Shown here piece by piece: positions 5,180 to 12,504 of a stretch of DNA of 20,371 nt. The translations under genes were made by a program, and so were the position numbers. Below the pieces are notes generated by a model. The model was given only the letters and a program-made list of their open reading frames with translations, was not told the origin of the DNA and searched no databases. The first letter of the stretch is position 1. Each line of letters starts with the position of its first letter. The stretch is from Candidatus Methylomirabilis sp. (GTDB lineage: Bacteria; DYJV01). The stretch covers positions 19,985 through 40,355 of the forward strand of contig DYJV01000018.1 in NCBI GenBank assembly GCA_020722945.1, given 5' to 3'.

Positions 5180-7348
5180 CTATATTTTCAACTTCATACC
5201 GCCATAAATTTTTCTGCCAATAAGAGGTGCCCAGATAAAGGCAGCATTATCGGGTCTTCTATCATGTTGCCAATAATCAAATAGATTCTTTGCTCCTGCA
5301 AATATCTCAAGATTATTAAATTTTTTAGATATACGAACATCTGTAATCCAGAATGGTGCTGTCTTCTTAATTTCTGTAAGGAACTCATCATCTTTGTAAT
5401 ATTCAATATACATATAACCTGTATATTTTCCTGTAATATTGAATGACCATGTGCCTGGTGTAAAATCAAGAGATATACTTCCTGTATGAAATGGACTTCT
5501 TGCAATATACTTGCCTACATCTTTATAATCTTTCCAGGCATTTGTCGCAGCAGCATTAGTGCCCCATACTTCAGAATCAAATTCATCATAAGGATTCTTC
5601 TTATATTGAGCATTGATATAGGCATAATTCAGTTCAATGTTAATTATACGGAAGGGTTTTATCATTTTTGCAAGAGGAAATGGACCACCAAATGTTATCT
5701 CTATTGAATGGGTAATAGCGTCTTCCATATTTCTCCATTCATAATCATAGTCAGGAATATCGGTAGGAACGAATTCAATTTTATCTTTTACATCAATTAA
5801 AGTATATGTTAAATCTATATACCTTTTCCCAAATCCACAATCTTTCTCAAAATCAAGACTTGCAGTGTAACTCATAGATGTTTCAGGTTTTAGATTAGAT
5901 GGTTTTGCAATTTTTGGAGAACCACTACATAAATGTAAATCCTCATCAAAATGGTATGGAACTCTAAATCCTTTGCCTACACTACCTCTAAATGCTAATT
6001 TTTTGCTTATATCATATTTAATTGAACCTCGTGGATTAAGTGAAGTTGTTTTATATTTGTTATCACCTATGTTGTAATGTTCAACTGAATTATGATAATC
6101 GTATCTTGCACCAGCAATAATTGTTAGTCTCTTAGCTGGGGAATATTCGTCTTGCAAATAGCCACCTAAATCATCTGCCTTTTTTGTTGTTTTCATTCTT
6201 GTCCCTGTAATCCTTTGTCCTATAATCTGTGAAAAATCACTTCTTCTATGCTGAATACCGATTAAAAAACTGTGTTTGCCTGCTAATTTGAATGGGAATA
6301 GATACTTGGCTTCACTGATATATATTTTTTCATTCGCTATAAATGGAAATGGTAAATCATCTGCATTAGTTATACTGCCGACATTATCAAGAATTTCACT
6401 AATTGCAGCATCATTGGTGGCATCTCTTTTATGATGTGAATAGTTAAAGGTGATGCTTATATTCCGTTGTAATGAGAAATATTTGTTTAATTCAAATCCT
6501 AATTCGTGTCTGACGGTTTTAATATGTTCCGATGAGAGTGCAAATGGGTTATCCCAATTATTACCTCTTAAATCACCGCCTCGTCTAAATTCACTTAAAA
6601 TTTTTCCTGTGACTGTGAACAAGTCTATAAAACTTAATGGGTTGTAAAGATATAATTTACCCACGCCGCCAACATTATCTGTTTCTACCTGGTCAGTATA
6701 TAAATCTTTATCCATATCAACAGAGCCCTGAATAGATTTTTGAATTGAGATAACACCACCTATATTTTCACTTCGTTTTGATGCTAATACGGAAAATGCT
6801 CCTTCATTATACGAGCCATAAGTGGATGATATTTCATAATGTGATTCACCAGGTTTTGGCTCTTCTGTAATAATGTTTATTACACCTGCAACAGCATCGC
6901 TACCATAAAGAGATGAGCCACCACCTTTAACGATTTCAATTCTTTCTATATTACCTGATTGTATCTGTTGAAGCCCGTATACGCCAGCAAGCCCTGTATA
7001 AACAGGTTCACCATCTATCAATACAAGAGTATGACCACTGGACATTCCGTTTATACGCACCATTGAAAAGTTGCAGTATTGGCACTGTTCTTCAACTCTG
7101 ACTCCAGGTGCACCATCCAATGCTTCATACAAATTTTTTGCACCTTTTTTCTCAATATCCTTTTTAGAGATTACAGATGTCTTTATTGGAACATCTCTTA
7201 ATAATCTCTCAGTTTTTGTTCCTGTTACAACAACCTTAACTGCTTCAACTTTTTTGTTTGTAGCATCAGTCTTTTCGGCAGATAGTAAAGCGGTTGATAC
7301 CGCTACTATCAATATCACCAAACTAAATAATTTAAATTTTTTAAACAT
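5180..7348 (-). CDS. TonB-dependent outer-membrane receptor, probable iron uptake
   Basis: 722 residues, a full-length receptor that imports a ligand across the outer membrane using TonB energy. A signal peptide (1-24, cleavage near ALLSA) is followed by a TonB-box-like EAVKVVVTGTKTE (35-47), a plug domain (about 50-162, with RINGM, VLIDGEPVY, IERIEIVKGGGSSLYGSDAVAGVINI) and a long barrel ending in GGMKLKI. The plug contains Cys89-x-x-Cys92 just before RINGM, unusual for a periplasmic-facing domain. AAGGAGG precedes the ATG. It follows tonB on the same strand but has its own consensus promoter (7719-7747) with a dyad resembling the one at the DtxR-family operon. The FeoAB-ExbBD-TonB neighbourhood argues for iron or an iron chelate; the actual substrate cannot be read from sequence, and other metals or cobalamin remain possible. 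Confidence 0.9.
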   Translation of the reverse strand: MFKKFKLFSLVILIVAVSTALLSAEKTDATNKKVEAVKVVVTGTKTERLLRDVPIKTSVISKKDIEKKGAKNLYEALDGAPGVRVEEQCQYCNFSMVRINGMSSGHTLVLIDGEPVYTGLAGVYGLQQIQSGNIERIEIVKGGGSSLYGSDAVAGVINIITEEPKPGESHYEISSTYGSYNEGAFSVLASKRSENIGGVISIQKSIQGSVDMDKDLYTDQVETDNVGGVGKLYLYNPLSFIDLFTVTGKILSEFRRGGDLRGNNWDNPFALSSEHIKTVRHELGFELNKYFSLQRNISITFNYSHHKRDATNDAAISEILDNVGSITNADDLPFPFIANEKIYISEAKYLFPFKLAGKHSFLIGIQHRRSDFSQIIGQRITGTRMKTTKKADDLGGYLQDEYSPAKRLTIIAGARYDYHNSVEHYNIGDNKYKTTSLNPRGSIKYDISKKLAFRGSVGKGFRVPYHFDEDLHLCSGSPKIAKPSNLKPETSMSYTASLDFEKDCGFGKRYIDLTYTLIDVKDKIEFVPTDIPDYDYEWRNMEDAITHSIEITFGGPFPLAKMIKPFRIINIELNYAYINAQYKKNPYDEFDSEVWGTNAAATNAWKDYKDVGKYIARSPFHTGSISLDFTPGTWSFNITGKYTGYMYIEYYKDDEFLTEIKKTAPFWITDVRISKKFNNLEIFAGAKNLFDYWQHDRRPDNAAFIWAPLIGRKIYGGMKLKI

Positions 7349-7399
7349 TTTTTAAAATCCTCCTTAAATTTTAATTAAATTTTTTATTTTAGTTGCTCT

Positions 7400-7441
7400 T
7401 CAATCATACTTTTTTAAAGGGTTGTCTCTTGCTCTTGTCAT
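7400..7441 (-). CDS. Possible 13-residue leader peptide upstream of the receptor
   Basis: ATG preceded by AAAGGAGGTAAT at good spacing opens a 13-codon frame (MTRARDNPLKKYD) ending in TGA, 51 bases before the receptor ATG. The ribosome-binding site is among the strongest in the window yet serves no larger gene. It could be a translated leader, a remnant, or chance. Confidence 0.35.
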   Translation of the reverse strand: MTRARDNPLKKYD

Positions 7442-7475
7442 TTTTATTACCTCCTTTGAAATTATTTTAAATTGA

Positions 7476-7552
7476 AAATCCCCCATCCCCCTTTACGAAA
7501 GGGGGGGAATCACTCCCTCCCCCTTTGAAAAAGGGGGATAAGAGGGGGATTT
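7476..7552. repeat. Nested C/G-rich hairpin element in the receptor leader
   Basis: AAATCCCCC (7476-7484) and GGGGGATTT (7544-7552) form the outer arms. Inside are two hairpins, CCCCCTTT-ACG-AAAGGGGG (about 7487-7506) and CCCCCTTT-GA-AAAAGGGGG (about 7519-7537). The composition is far more GC-rich than its surroundings. This type of AAATCCCCC...CCCTTT...AAAGGG palindrome is dispersed in many bacterial genomes. Confidence 0.75.
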
Positions 7553-7686
7553 CTCATCCCTAATCAATGAGATGAAAGTCTATTTCCGCGGACTGTATCT
7601 TGTGGATACTTGTATCCTGTGGCTACCAATATTTTTGAAAACCTGAATTATTACATTTGAATTTTCAAAGAACACACAATAAAATA

Positions 7687-7717
7687 TAGACTAAACTAAT
7701 AATTATAGTTTAGCCTA
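7687..7717. promoter_or_regulatory. Candidate DtxR-family operator at the receptor promoter
   Basis: A 31-bp dyad with arms TAGACTAAACTA and TAGTTTAGCCTA around a 7-base centre (one mismatch), lying just downstream of the -10 box and over the expected start site. A shorter dyad TATAG-TTTAGC-CTATA occupies 7704-7719. Aligning 7705-7723 with the classical DtxR/IdeR box (TTAGGTTAGCCTAACCTAA) gives 13 of 19 matches, including the TTAGCCTA core. Confidence 0.6.
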
Positions 7718-7718
7718 T

Positions 7719-7747
7719 ATTATAATCACATATACTTTAAATGTCAA
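7719..7747 (-). promoter_or_regulatory. Consensus promoter of the TonB-dependent receptor gene
   Basis: Minus strand TTGACA (7742-7747), 17-base spacer, TATAAT (7719-7724): both hexamers are perfect sigma70 consensus. The predicted start (about 7712) lies inside the candidate operator, so strong transcription with tight repression is expected. Confidence 0.8.
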
Positions 7748-7766
7748 TCTTTTTTTAAAAAATTTT

Positions 7767-8357
7767 TTAGTTTAATTTATACACAATAGTTATTAGTATA
7801 TTCATCTCGTTCATCTCATCCGGCAACGGCGGAAATGGTACGGATGATTTAACAGTTTCAACAGCAGCAGTATTTAAGTATTTATAGGGACATTCTTTCA
7901 CAATAGCAAAATTTTTAATATTGCCATTTTTTTCAATAGTAAATTTGACAAATATTTCACCTTCGTGTCCTCTCACTCTCTCTATTTCAGGATAGAATTT
8001 ATTCTCTTCAAGTTTTTCATAAACTAAATCAATATAACTTTGTTTAAATTCAAGAGGAATAAAGGTCGGCTTAATCTCTTTTTGTATTATTTTCTTTCTT
8101 TTTTTTTCTCTTTTAATAATTTCAACTATATCATCCTCCTTAATCTCAACCTCTCGTTGCCTGAATTTCAGATTAATTTCAGTTGGCTTTTTGTGTACTG
8201 TTATGTATTTCCAATCTAAAGTATTATTATCAGCAAGCATATTTTTTTTAAGAATAAATCCAACTGCTAATAAAATAATAATATGAAGCAAAATGCTGAA
8301 AAAAAAATAGAATATTAGGCTATATTTATTTTTTAGGGCTATGACTGATTGCCACAT
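7767..8357 (-). CDS. tonB: TonB energy-transducing protein
   Basis: 196 residues. One N-terminal membrane segment (about 12-36) contains Ser21-x-x-x-His25, matching the essential S16-x-x-x-H20 pattern of E. coli TonB. A charged linker (about 60-95) is Lys/Glu-rich rather than the usual Pro-rich spacer. The C-terminal TonB domain (about 107-196) shows FYPEIERVRGHEGEIFVKF, AAVETVKSSVPFPPLPDE and a final ITIVYKLN strand. It spans the periplasm to pass inner-membrane proton-motive energy to outer-membrane receptors, presumably including the one encoded next. The start is supported by CAGGAG seven bases upstream, inside exbD, with a 32-base overlap. It is the last gene of the regulator-feoAB-exbBD-tonB operon. 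Confidence 0.92.
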   Translation of the reverse strand: MWQSVIALKNKYSLIFYFFFSILLHIIILLAVGFILKKNMLADNNTLDWKYITVHKKPTEINLKFRQREVEIKEDDIVEIIKREKKRKKIIQKEIKPTFIPLEFKQSYIDLVYEKLEENKFYPEIERVRGHEGEIFVKFTIEKNGNIKNFAIVKECPYKYLNTAAVETVKSSVPFPPLPDEMNEMNILITIVYKLN

Positions 8358-8727
8358 CTTTAACTCCTGAATTTTTCAATATATCCATAACAGAAACAAA
8401 ATTTTTAAATGGAACATCTTCATCACAATTAAACAGAACAACAGCATCTTTATTTTTATCCAATTCTTTTTCAACAAAATATTGTAAACTTTTTATATTA
8501 ATCTCTTTTTTATCAAAAAAGAGCCTATTATCTTTTGTTAAAAACAACGGTATTTTTTTCTTTTTAACTTTTTCATTAACTGCTGAAACAGGTAATTTAA
8601 TTTTTACAACTGGTTTTATAAAAGTAGTACTAATGAACATGAAAACAAGCAGTGTAAAGATAAGGTCAATAAGTGATGTAATCTCAATATGTGGTCGCTC
8701 TTTTTCCTTTTTTCTAAATTTCATCAT
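8326..8727 (-). CDS. exbD: ExbD/TolR-type biopolymer transport protein
   Basis: 133 residues: a basic cytoplasmic N-terminus, one membrane helix (about 15-37) carrying Asp21 in TSLIDLIFTLLVFMF, equivalent to the essential proton-pathway Asp of ExbD, then a periplasmic domain. With ExbB it forms the proton channel that drives TonB. The ATGATG start overlaps the exbB end by 14 bases and is preceded by AAGGAG. TolR is the alternative name, but the overlapping tonB partner and receptor nearby favour ExbD. Confidence 0.9.
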   Translation of the reverse strand: MMKFRKKEKERPHIEITSLIDLIFTLLVFMFISTTFIKPVVKIKLPVSAVNEKVKKKKIPLFLTKDNRLFFDKKEINIKSLQYFVEKELDKNKDAVVLFNCDEDVPFKNFVSVMDILKNSGVKDVAISHSPKK

Positions 8728-9385
8728 TTAAAGAATCCTTCTCCTTACCAACAATATCCGTCTTAAAGTTAATTTTTTCATCTTTTTTAAGCAAAATATT
8801 TAAACGGGAAACAACTAAAGACATATCATTACTTCTTTTTTCAACTATTTGTTCAAATATTCTAAATGCAAGAAAAGAAGGGATAGCAACAATAAGGCCA
8901 TTGGCAGTTGTAAGCATAGCTTCCCAGATACCGGCAGCTAAACTCATTACATCTATATCTCCTCCCATAAGGGTAATTGTGTGAAAAACCTTTAGCAAAC
9001 CAGTGATAGTTCCAAGTAATCCAAGCAATGGTGCAATATGTCCTATCTCACTTAAAATCCAGAGATTACTTTCCATTTTTTGAACAAGTCTAGTTCCCGT
9101 TTCTTCAATTATTTCATCAAATGAATTTTTATTATAATTTTCTATGTAAGTTTTAATCAATATCACAACAGGAGAATTTTTATACTTATCAAATATCTTA
9201 TTTTTTAAAATATTTTCTGATTTATTAATAGCAGCAAGAATTTTATCAATTTTATATTTTGTTTTAATATAATAGATTGTCTTTTCAAGAACAACAGCAA
9301 AAGATACAAAATACAAAAATGTTATTACCCAATTTATTTCTTTGCCTCTATTAATTAAATCATACACGCTATTTAAAAAATTCAT
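8714..9385 (-). CDS. exbB: ExbB-type MotA/TolQ/ExbB proton channel
   Basis: 223 residues from ATG 9385. Membrane segments lie at about 18-36, 109-134 and 158-180. The family core is clear: IGHIAPLLGLLGTITGLLKVF and IWEAMLTTANGLIVAIPS, with a cytoplasmic loop between the first two helices. A longer frame extends 28 codons upstream but would run inside feoB; the chosen ATG has GGAGG nine bases upstream and overlaps the feoB stop as ATGA, the typical coupling of this operon. It supplies the pentameric scaffold of the ExbB-ExbD-TonB motor in the inner membrane. Confidence 0.9.
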   Translation of the reverse strand: MNFLNSVYDLINRGKEINWVITFLYFVSFAVVLEKTIYYIKTKYKIDKILAAINKSENILKNKIFDKYKNSPVVILIKTYIENYNKNSFDEIIEETGTRLVQKMESNLWILSEIGHIAPLLGLLGTITGLLKVFHTITLMGGDIDVMSLAAGIWEAMLTTANGLIVAIPSFLAFRIFEQIVEKRSNDMSLVVSRLNILLKKDEKINFKTDIVGKEKDSLNDEI

Positions 9386-11388
9386 TTTATTAACCCTCCA
9401 ATTTGATATATTAAAACAGCTAAAAACCAACCTAAAAATATACTTGTTCCAGTAGATAACAACGCCCATTTCCAGTTTAATTCTCTTTTAATAACGCCTA
9501 TTGTTGCTATACAGGGAACATAAATAAGCGATGTGATTAAGAATGCATAGGCTGATAAAGGTGTAAAATAATGAGGTAATGCTTGTGATAAAGATTCAGC
9601 GCCGCCGAACAGGGTTCCCAGAGTGCCAACAACTACTTCCTTTGCTAAAATTCCAAAAATTAAAGCAACTGCTGCCTGCCAGAAACCAAAACCTGCGGGT
9701 TTTAATAAAGGAGCGAAAAAGGTGCCAATTTGCCCAATCCAACTTTGCTTTGAAGCATATTCTACTCCAACCGGAAGTGAACTTAATATCCAGATAATGA
9801 TAACAGTAAAAAATATAATTGTTCCTGCTTTATAAAGGAAAATTTTACTTTTTAACCACATTTGTAGTAAAGCACTTTTTGTTTGTGGCAATCTATATGG
9901 TGGCAGTTCCATAATAAGAGGAGCTGTCTCCTTTTTAAAAAATAATATCTTAAAGGAATTAGCCACAAATATCGCAATAATTATACCTAACAGATACAAA
10001 GAAAAAACAATTAAGCCTTGATGTTTTGGAAAAAATATAGATGTGAACAATACATAAATAGGAAGTCGTGCTGAACAAGACATATAAGGAATTGCCATTA
10101 TAGTGAGTATTCTATCCTTGCGTGATTCCAGAGTTCTTGTTGCCATAATTGCCGGCACATTGCATCCAAAACCCAATATCATTGGAATAAAAGATTTTCC
10201 ATGCAGTCCAAGCGAATGCATAAATTTATCCATAACAAAAGCAGCCCTTGCCATATATCCGCTATCTTCTAAAAATGCGAGTAATAAAAACATAATCAAA
10301 ATATTAGGAAGAAATACAATAACAGAGCCTACTCCATCAATTATGCCATCTTTAAGAAAAGAGACAACAATACTGGATACTCCAATTTTTATTAGGAGAG
10401 GTGCTATGGCATTCCCCAGCCAGTCAAAAAATTGACCAATCCAATCAACAAGAGGGCTCCCAACAGTAAAAACAATCTGGAAAGTTAAGTATATTAAAAA
10501 AAGAAAAATTGGTATGCCCAAGAATTTATTAAGAACTACGCTATCTATCTTATCAGATATTTCTCGTCCAATCTTTTTCTTTCTTGTTAATATTTCATTG
10601 ACTAAACCTTTAATATAACCGTATCTATTATCTGCTATAATAGACAGAATGTCATCATTATATTTTTTTTCAATTTTATTCACTTCAGGGAGAGCAATGT
10701 TTTCTATATCAGTTAGATTATACACCTTTTTTGCCATATTAAAGAGATATTGGTCCCCTTCTAAAAGAGTAATAGCCAGCCATCTTTCATTGGCAGGCAT
10801 ATTTTGAGATGGAAATTTTGAAATAATATTTTTAATTGCCTCTTCAATTTCTTTATTATATTTTACTTCAAAGTTTGAAACCCTCTCTTTCTTTGCAGCA
10901 GTAGCAATCGCTTTTTTTAATTGTTCAGTGTTCCTATTCTTATTTGCTATTGTTTTTACCACAGGAACATCCAATATTAATGAAAGCACCTTCTCGTTAA
11001 TATTAATTCCTTTTTTATCAGCCACATCAATCATATTTAAATTTAAAACAAGATTTACTCCCATTTCTAAGAGTTGTAAAGCCAGATAAAAATTTCTCTC
11101 AAAATTTGAAGAATCAATAACAGAGACAACAACATCTGGTTTCTCCTGAATAAGGAATTCTCTTGCTATTTTTTCATCAATTGATGATGCAGACAAAGAA
11201 TATATGCCTGGTAAGTCTATTACTTTAAATTCAATCCCCTCATAGAAAAAACTTCCTTCTTTTTTTTCAACTGTAACTCCTGGCCAATTTCCTACATGCT
11301 GATTAGCACCTGTAAGATTGTTAAAAATAGAAGTTTTTCCACTATTAGGATTGCCAGCCAGTGCTATTGTTATTTTATTATTTTTCAT
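9382..11388 (-). CDS. feoB: Ferrous iron transporter FeoB
   Basis: 668 residues, normal FeoB length. The N-terminal GTPase domain has G1 GNPNSGKT (12-19), the G2 region VGNWPGVTVE (32-41), G3 DLPG (58-61) and G4 NMID (118-121). The membrane domain has the two gate motifs, GFGCNVPAIMATRT and PYMSCSARLPIY, with conserved Cys residues, and later LAKEVVVGTLGTLF and YVPCIATIGVIKRE. It imports Fe(II) across the inner membrane. A longer frame begins 17 codons upstream, but ATG 11388 has GGAG six bases upstream and gives the normal FeoB N-terminus. It overlaps feoA by 11 bases and exbB by 4. No FeoC is present. Confidence 0.96.
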   Translation of the reverse strand: MKNNKITIALAGNPNSGKTSIFNNLTGANQHVGNWPGVTVEKKEGSFFYEGIEFKVIDLPGIYSLSASSIDEKIAREFLIQEKPDVVVSVIDSSNFERNFYLALQLLEMGVNLVLNLNMIDVADKKGININEKVLSLILDVPVVKTIANKNRNTEQLKKAIATAAKKERVSNFEVKYNKEIEEAIKNIISKFPSQNMPANERWLAITLLEGDQYLFNMAKKVYNLTDIENIALPEVNKIEKKYNDDILSIIADNRYGYIKGLVNEILTRKKKIGREISDKIDSVVLNKFLGIPIFLFLIYLTFQIVFTVGSPLVDWIGQFFDWLGNAIAPLLIKIGVSSIVVSFLKDGIIDGVGSVIVFLPNILIMFLLLAFLEDSGYMARAAFVMDKFMHSLGLHGKSFIPMILGFGCNVPAIMATRTLESRKDRILTIMAIPYMSCSARLPIYVLFTSIFFPKHQGLIVFSLYLLGIIIAIFVANSFKILFFKKETAPLIMELPPYRLPQTKSALLQMWLKSKIFLYKAGTIIFFTVIIIWILSSLPVGVEYASKQSWIGQIGTFFAPLLKPAGFGFWQAAVALIFGILAKEVVVGTLGTLFGGAESLSQALPHYFTPLSAYAFLITSLIYVPCIATIGVIKRELNWKWALLSTGTSIFLGWFLAVLIYQIGGLIK

Positions 11389-11626
11389 TTGCCTCTCCAT
11401 CTGAAATAATTTCCACAAAAATTCGTTTTGCCATGCCAACGCCTATACCAATTTTTAAGTCATCTTTTTGGACAATTATAGGACCTATTCCTGTATTTTG
11501 AGCAACTATCCAAATATTATTTGGGACTAATCCTAAATCTAAAGTTTTTTGTAACAAGCCACGACCACCTTCTATTTTAATTATTTTAAATTTATCACCG
11601 CTATTAAGTAATCTTAATGGAATCAT
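11378..11626 (-). CDS. feoA: FeoA, small SH3-like partner of FeoB
   Basis: 82 residues with the FeoA core: LRLLNSGDKFKIIKIEGGRGLLQKTLDLGLVPNN, a hydrophobic middle, then VGMAKRIFVEI at the C-terminus. FeoA is a small cytoplasmic protein needed for FeoB activity in studied systems, with an SH3-like fold. The start ATG overlaps the regulator stop (ATGA, 11623-11626), and its 3' end overlaps feoB by 11 bases, so the three are translationally coupled. Confidence 0.92.
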   Translation of the reverse strand: MIPLRLLNSGDKFKIIKIEGGRGLLQKTLDLGLVPNNIWIVAQNTGIGPIIVQKDDLKIGIGVGMAKRIFVEIISDGEANEK

Positions 11627-12297
11627 TTTTTCACCTTTTCAACTATTACTGTTTTGGCTTCATCTTGTCTTAAACTTAGATGATAATCTTTGATTTTAAT
11701 ATCAATGGGCCCTCCAAAAGGCGCAATCTTTTCAACTGAAAATTTTTCATTTGTAGAAAGCCCCATACTGAGCAACTTTTGTTTAATTGAAATTGGAGCA
11801 TCAATTTTTTTTATAATACCTGTTTCTCCGTTTTTTAATTCATTTAATAAATATACTCCTTCTATTTTTTTTGAAATGTGTTTGCTCTTTTTGAATTTTT
11901 TAAAATCATCAATTGAAAAATCGCTCTTTTGTAGATAACTAATAAAAGATATAAGAGATAAATAAGTTTCATTGGAAATATAATGTTCTATATTACAGGC
12001 GTCTTTTGCTGCAATATCTTCAGAGACGCCTAAAAACCTTGCAAAAAAATTGCTTAATGTTTTATGTTTTTCATATACCTCCTGAGCAAGGGTAAGACCT
12101 TTTTCTGTTAGTTCAATATAGCCATATTTTTCGTGATTAATAAGGCCCTTTTTTACCAACGTTTTTAATGCTTGATTAACAGACGAAACTTTGTAATTAA
12201 AATATTTCATTAAATCTTTTACCCGGACTATTTTAGAGTCAAGTCCAATTACCCATATAGCTTCAAGATAGTCCTCTAAACTTTGTGTTAATTCCAT
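11623..12297 (-). CDS. DtxR/MntR-family metal-dependent repressor with FeoA-like C-terminal domain
   Basis: 224 residues. An N-terminal winged helix (about 1-70; recognition segment SSVNQALKTLVKKG), a metal-binding and dimerisation domain (about 70-140) and a C-terminal SH3/FeoA-like domain (about 150-222). Putative metal ligands are Asp9, Glu12, His78, Cys101, Glu104 and His105. They align with MntR Asp8, Glu11, His77, Glu99, Glu102 and His103, except that Cys101 replaces Glu99, as in DtxR/IdeR (Cys102). The Cys points to iron, the Asp9 is MntR-like, so specificity is mixed on sequence alone. Heading the feoAB-exbBD-tonB operon supports an iron-responsive repressor. AAAGGAG lies upstream of the ATG, and the promoter carries a dyad likely to be its own operator. 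Confidence 0.92.
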   Translation of the reverse strand: MELTQSLEDYLEAIWVIGLDSKIVRVKDLMKYFNYKVSSVNQALKTLVKKGLINHEKYGYIELTEKGLTLAQEVYEKHKTLSNFFARFLGVSEDIAAKDACNIEHYISNETYLSLISFISYLQKSDFSIDDFKKFKKSKHISKKIEGVYLLNELKNGETGIIKKIDAPISIKQKLLSMGLSTNEKFSVEKIAPFGGPIDIKIKDYHLSLRQDEAKTVIVEKVKK

Positions 12298-12318
12298 AAT
12301 ATTTCTCCTTTGCTATAA

Positions 12319-12338
12319 ATTATAGTTGATACTATAAT
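12319..12338. promoter_or_regulatory. Candidate autoregulatory operator of the DtxR-family operon
   Basis: Perfect 8-bp inverted repeat ATTATAGT, four-base centre, ACTATAAT, overlapping the -10 box and start site. It contains TATAG-TTGATA-CTATA, the same 5-6-5 layout as the dyad at the receptor promoter (7704-7719). A further half site makes CTATAA-A-TTATAG at 12313-12325. Confidence 0.55.
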
Positions 12339-12363
12339 ATAACGCCATTTTATAAAATGTCAA
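12334..12363 (-). promoter_or_regulatory. Promoter of the dtxR-like/feoAB/exbBD/tonB operon
   Basis: Minus strand TTGACA (12358-12363), 18-base spacer, TATTAT (12334-12339). The leader before the regulator ATG is about 30 nt and contains AAAGGAG. The only other clear promoter in this block is the one for the receptor, so the six overlapping genes are probably one transcript. Confidence 0.7.
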
Positions 12364-12467
12364 GTTTTTTATAATTTTTCCAGAAATATTTTGGAATTCT
12401 ATCATCTCTGGTAATTATAGGGGGAGATTTTTTCATCGTTCCTATAGTATGGCTAAAAGTTTTTTTC

Positions 12468-12495
12468 TTGTCTTATGAAAATATATGTATATATT
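12468..12495 (+). promoter_or_regulatory. Promoter of the OprB-like porin, leaderless
   Basis: TTGTCT (12468-12473), 16-base spacer, TATATT (12490-12495). The -10 box ends nine bases before ATG 12505, and no Shine-Dalgarno is present. This also argues against the ATG at 12475, which lies within the promoter. Confidence 0.5.
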
Positions 12496-12504
12496 TTCAC
12501 TATT

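Larger units (their letters stand above)
7349..7766 (-). other. Long intergenic region / leader of the receptor gene
   Basis: 418 bases between tonB and the receptor gene. On the minus strand it holds, in order, a consensus promoter, a large dyad at the start site, a GGATAC/GTATCC hairpin (7604-7617), a C/G-rich nested hairpin element (7476-7552), a 13-codon mini-ORF (7400-7441) and the receptor ribosome-binding site. The transcript leader would be about 365 nt. I could not fit it to a known riboswitch. Confidence 0.6.

Noticed and set aside
5194-5505. 103-codon minus-strand frame inside the receptor gene
   Set aside because: Out of frame with the clear receptor barrel, with no start signal or family resemblance.
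7476-7660. Possible cobalamin or other riboswitch in the receptor leader
   Set aside because: No B12-box or other conserved riboswitch core could be recognised; the hairpins look like dispersed repeats.
9386-9469. 28-codon N-terminal extension of ExbB
   Set aside because: It would lie wholly within feoB; ATG 9385 has GGAGG and the ATGA overlap typical of this operon.
11389-11439. 17-codon N-terminal extension of FeoB
   Set aside because: FeoB proteins begin just before the G1 motif, and the internal ATG at 11388 has a good ribosome-binding site.
12475-12504. Upstream ATG for the OprB-like porin
   Set aside because: It falls between the -35 and -10 boxes and would precede the signal peptide with extra residues.
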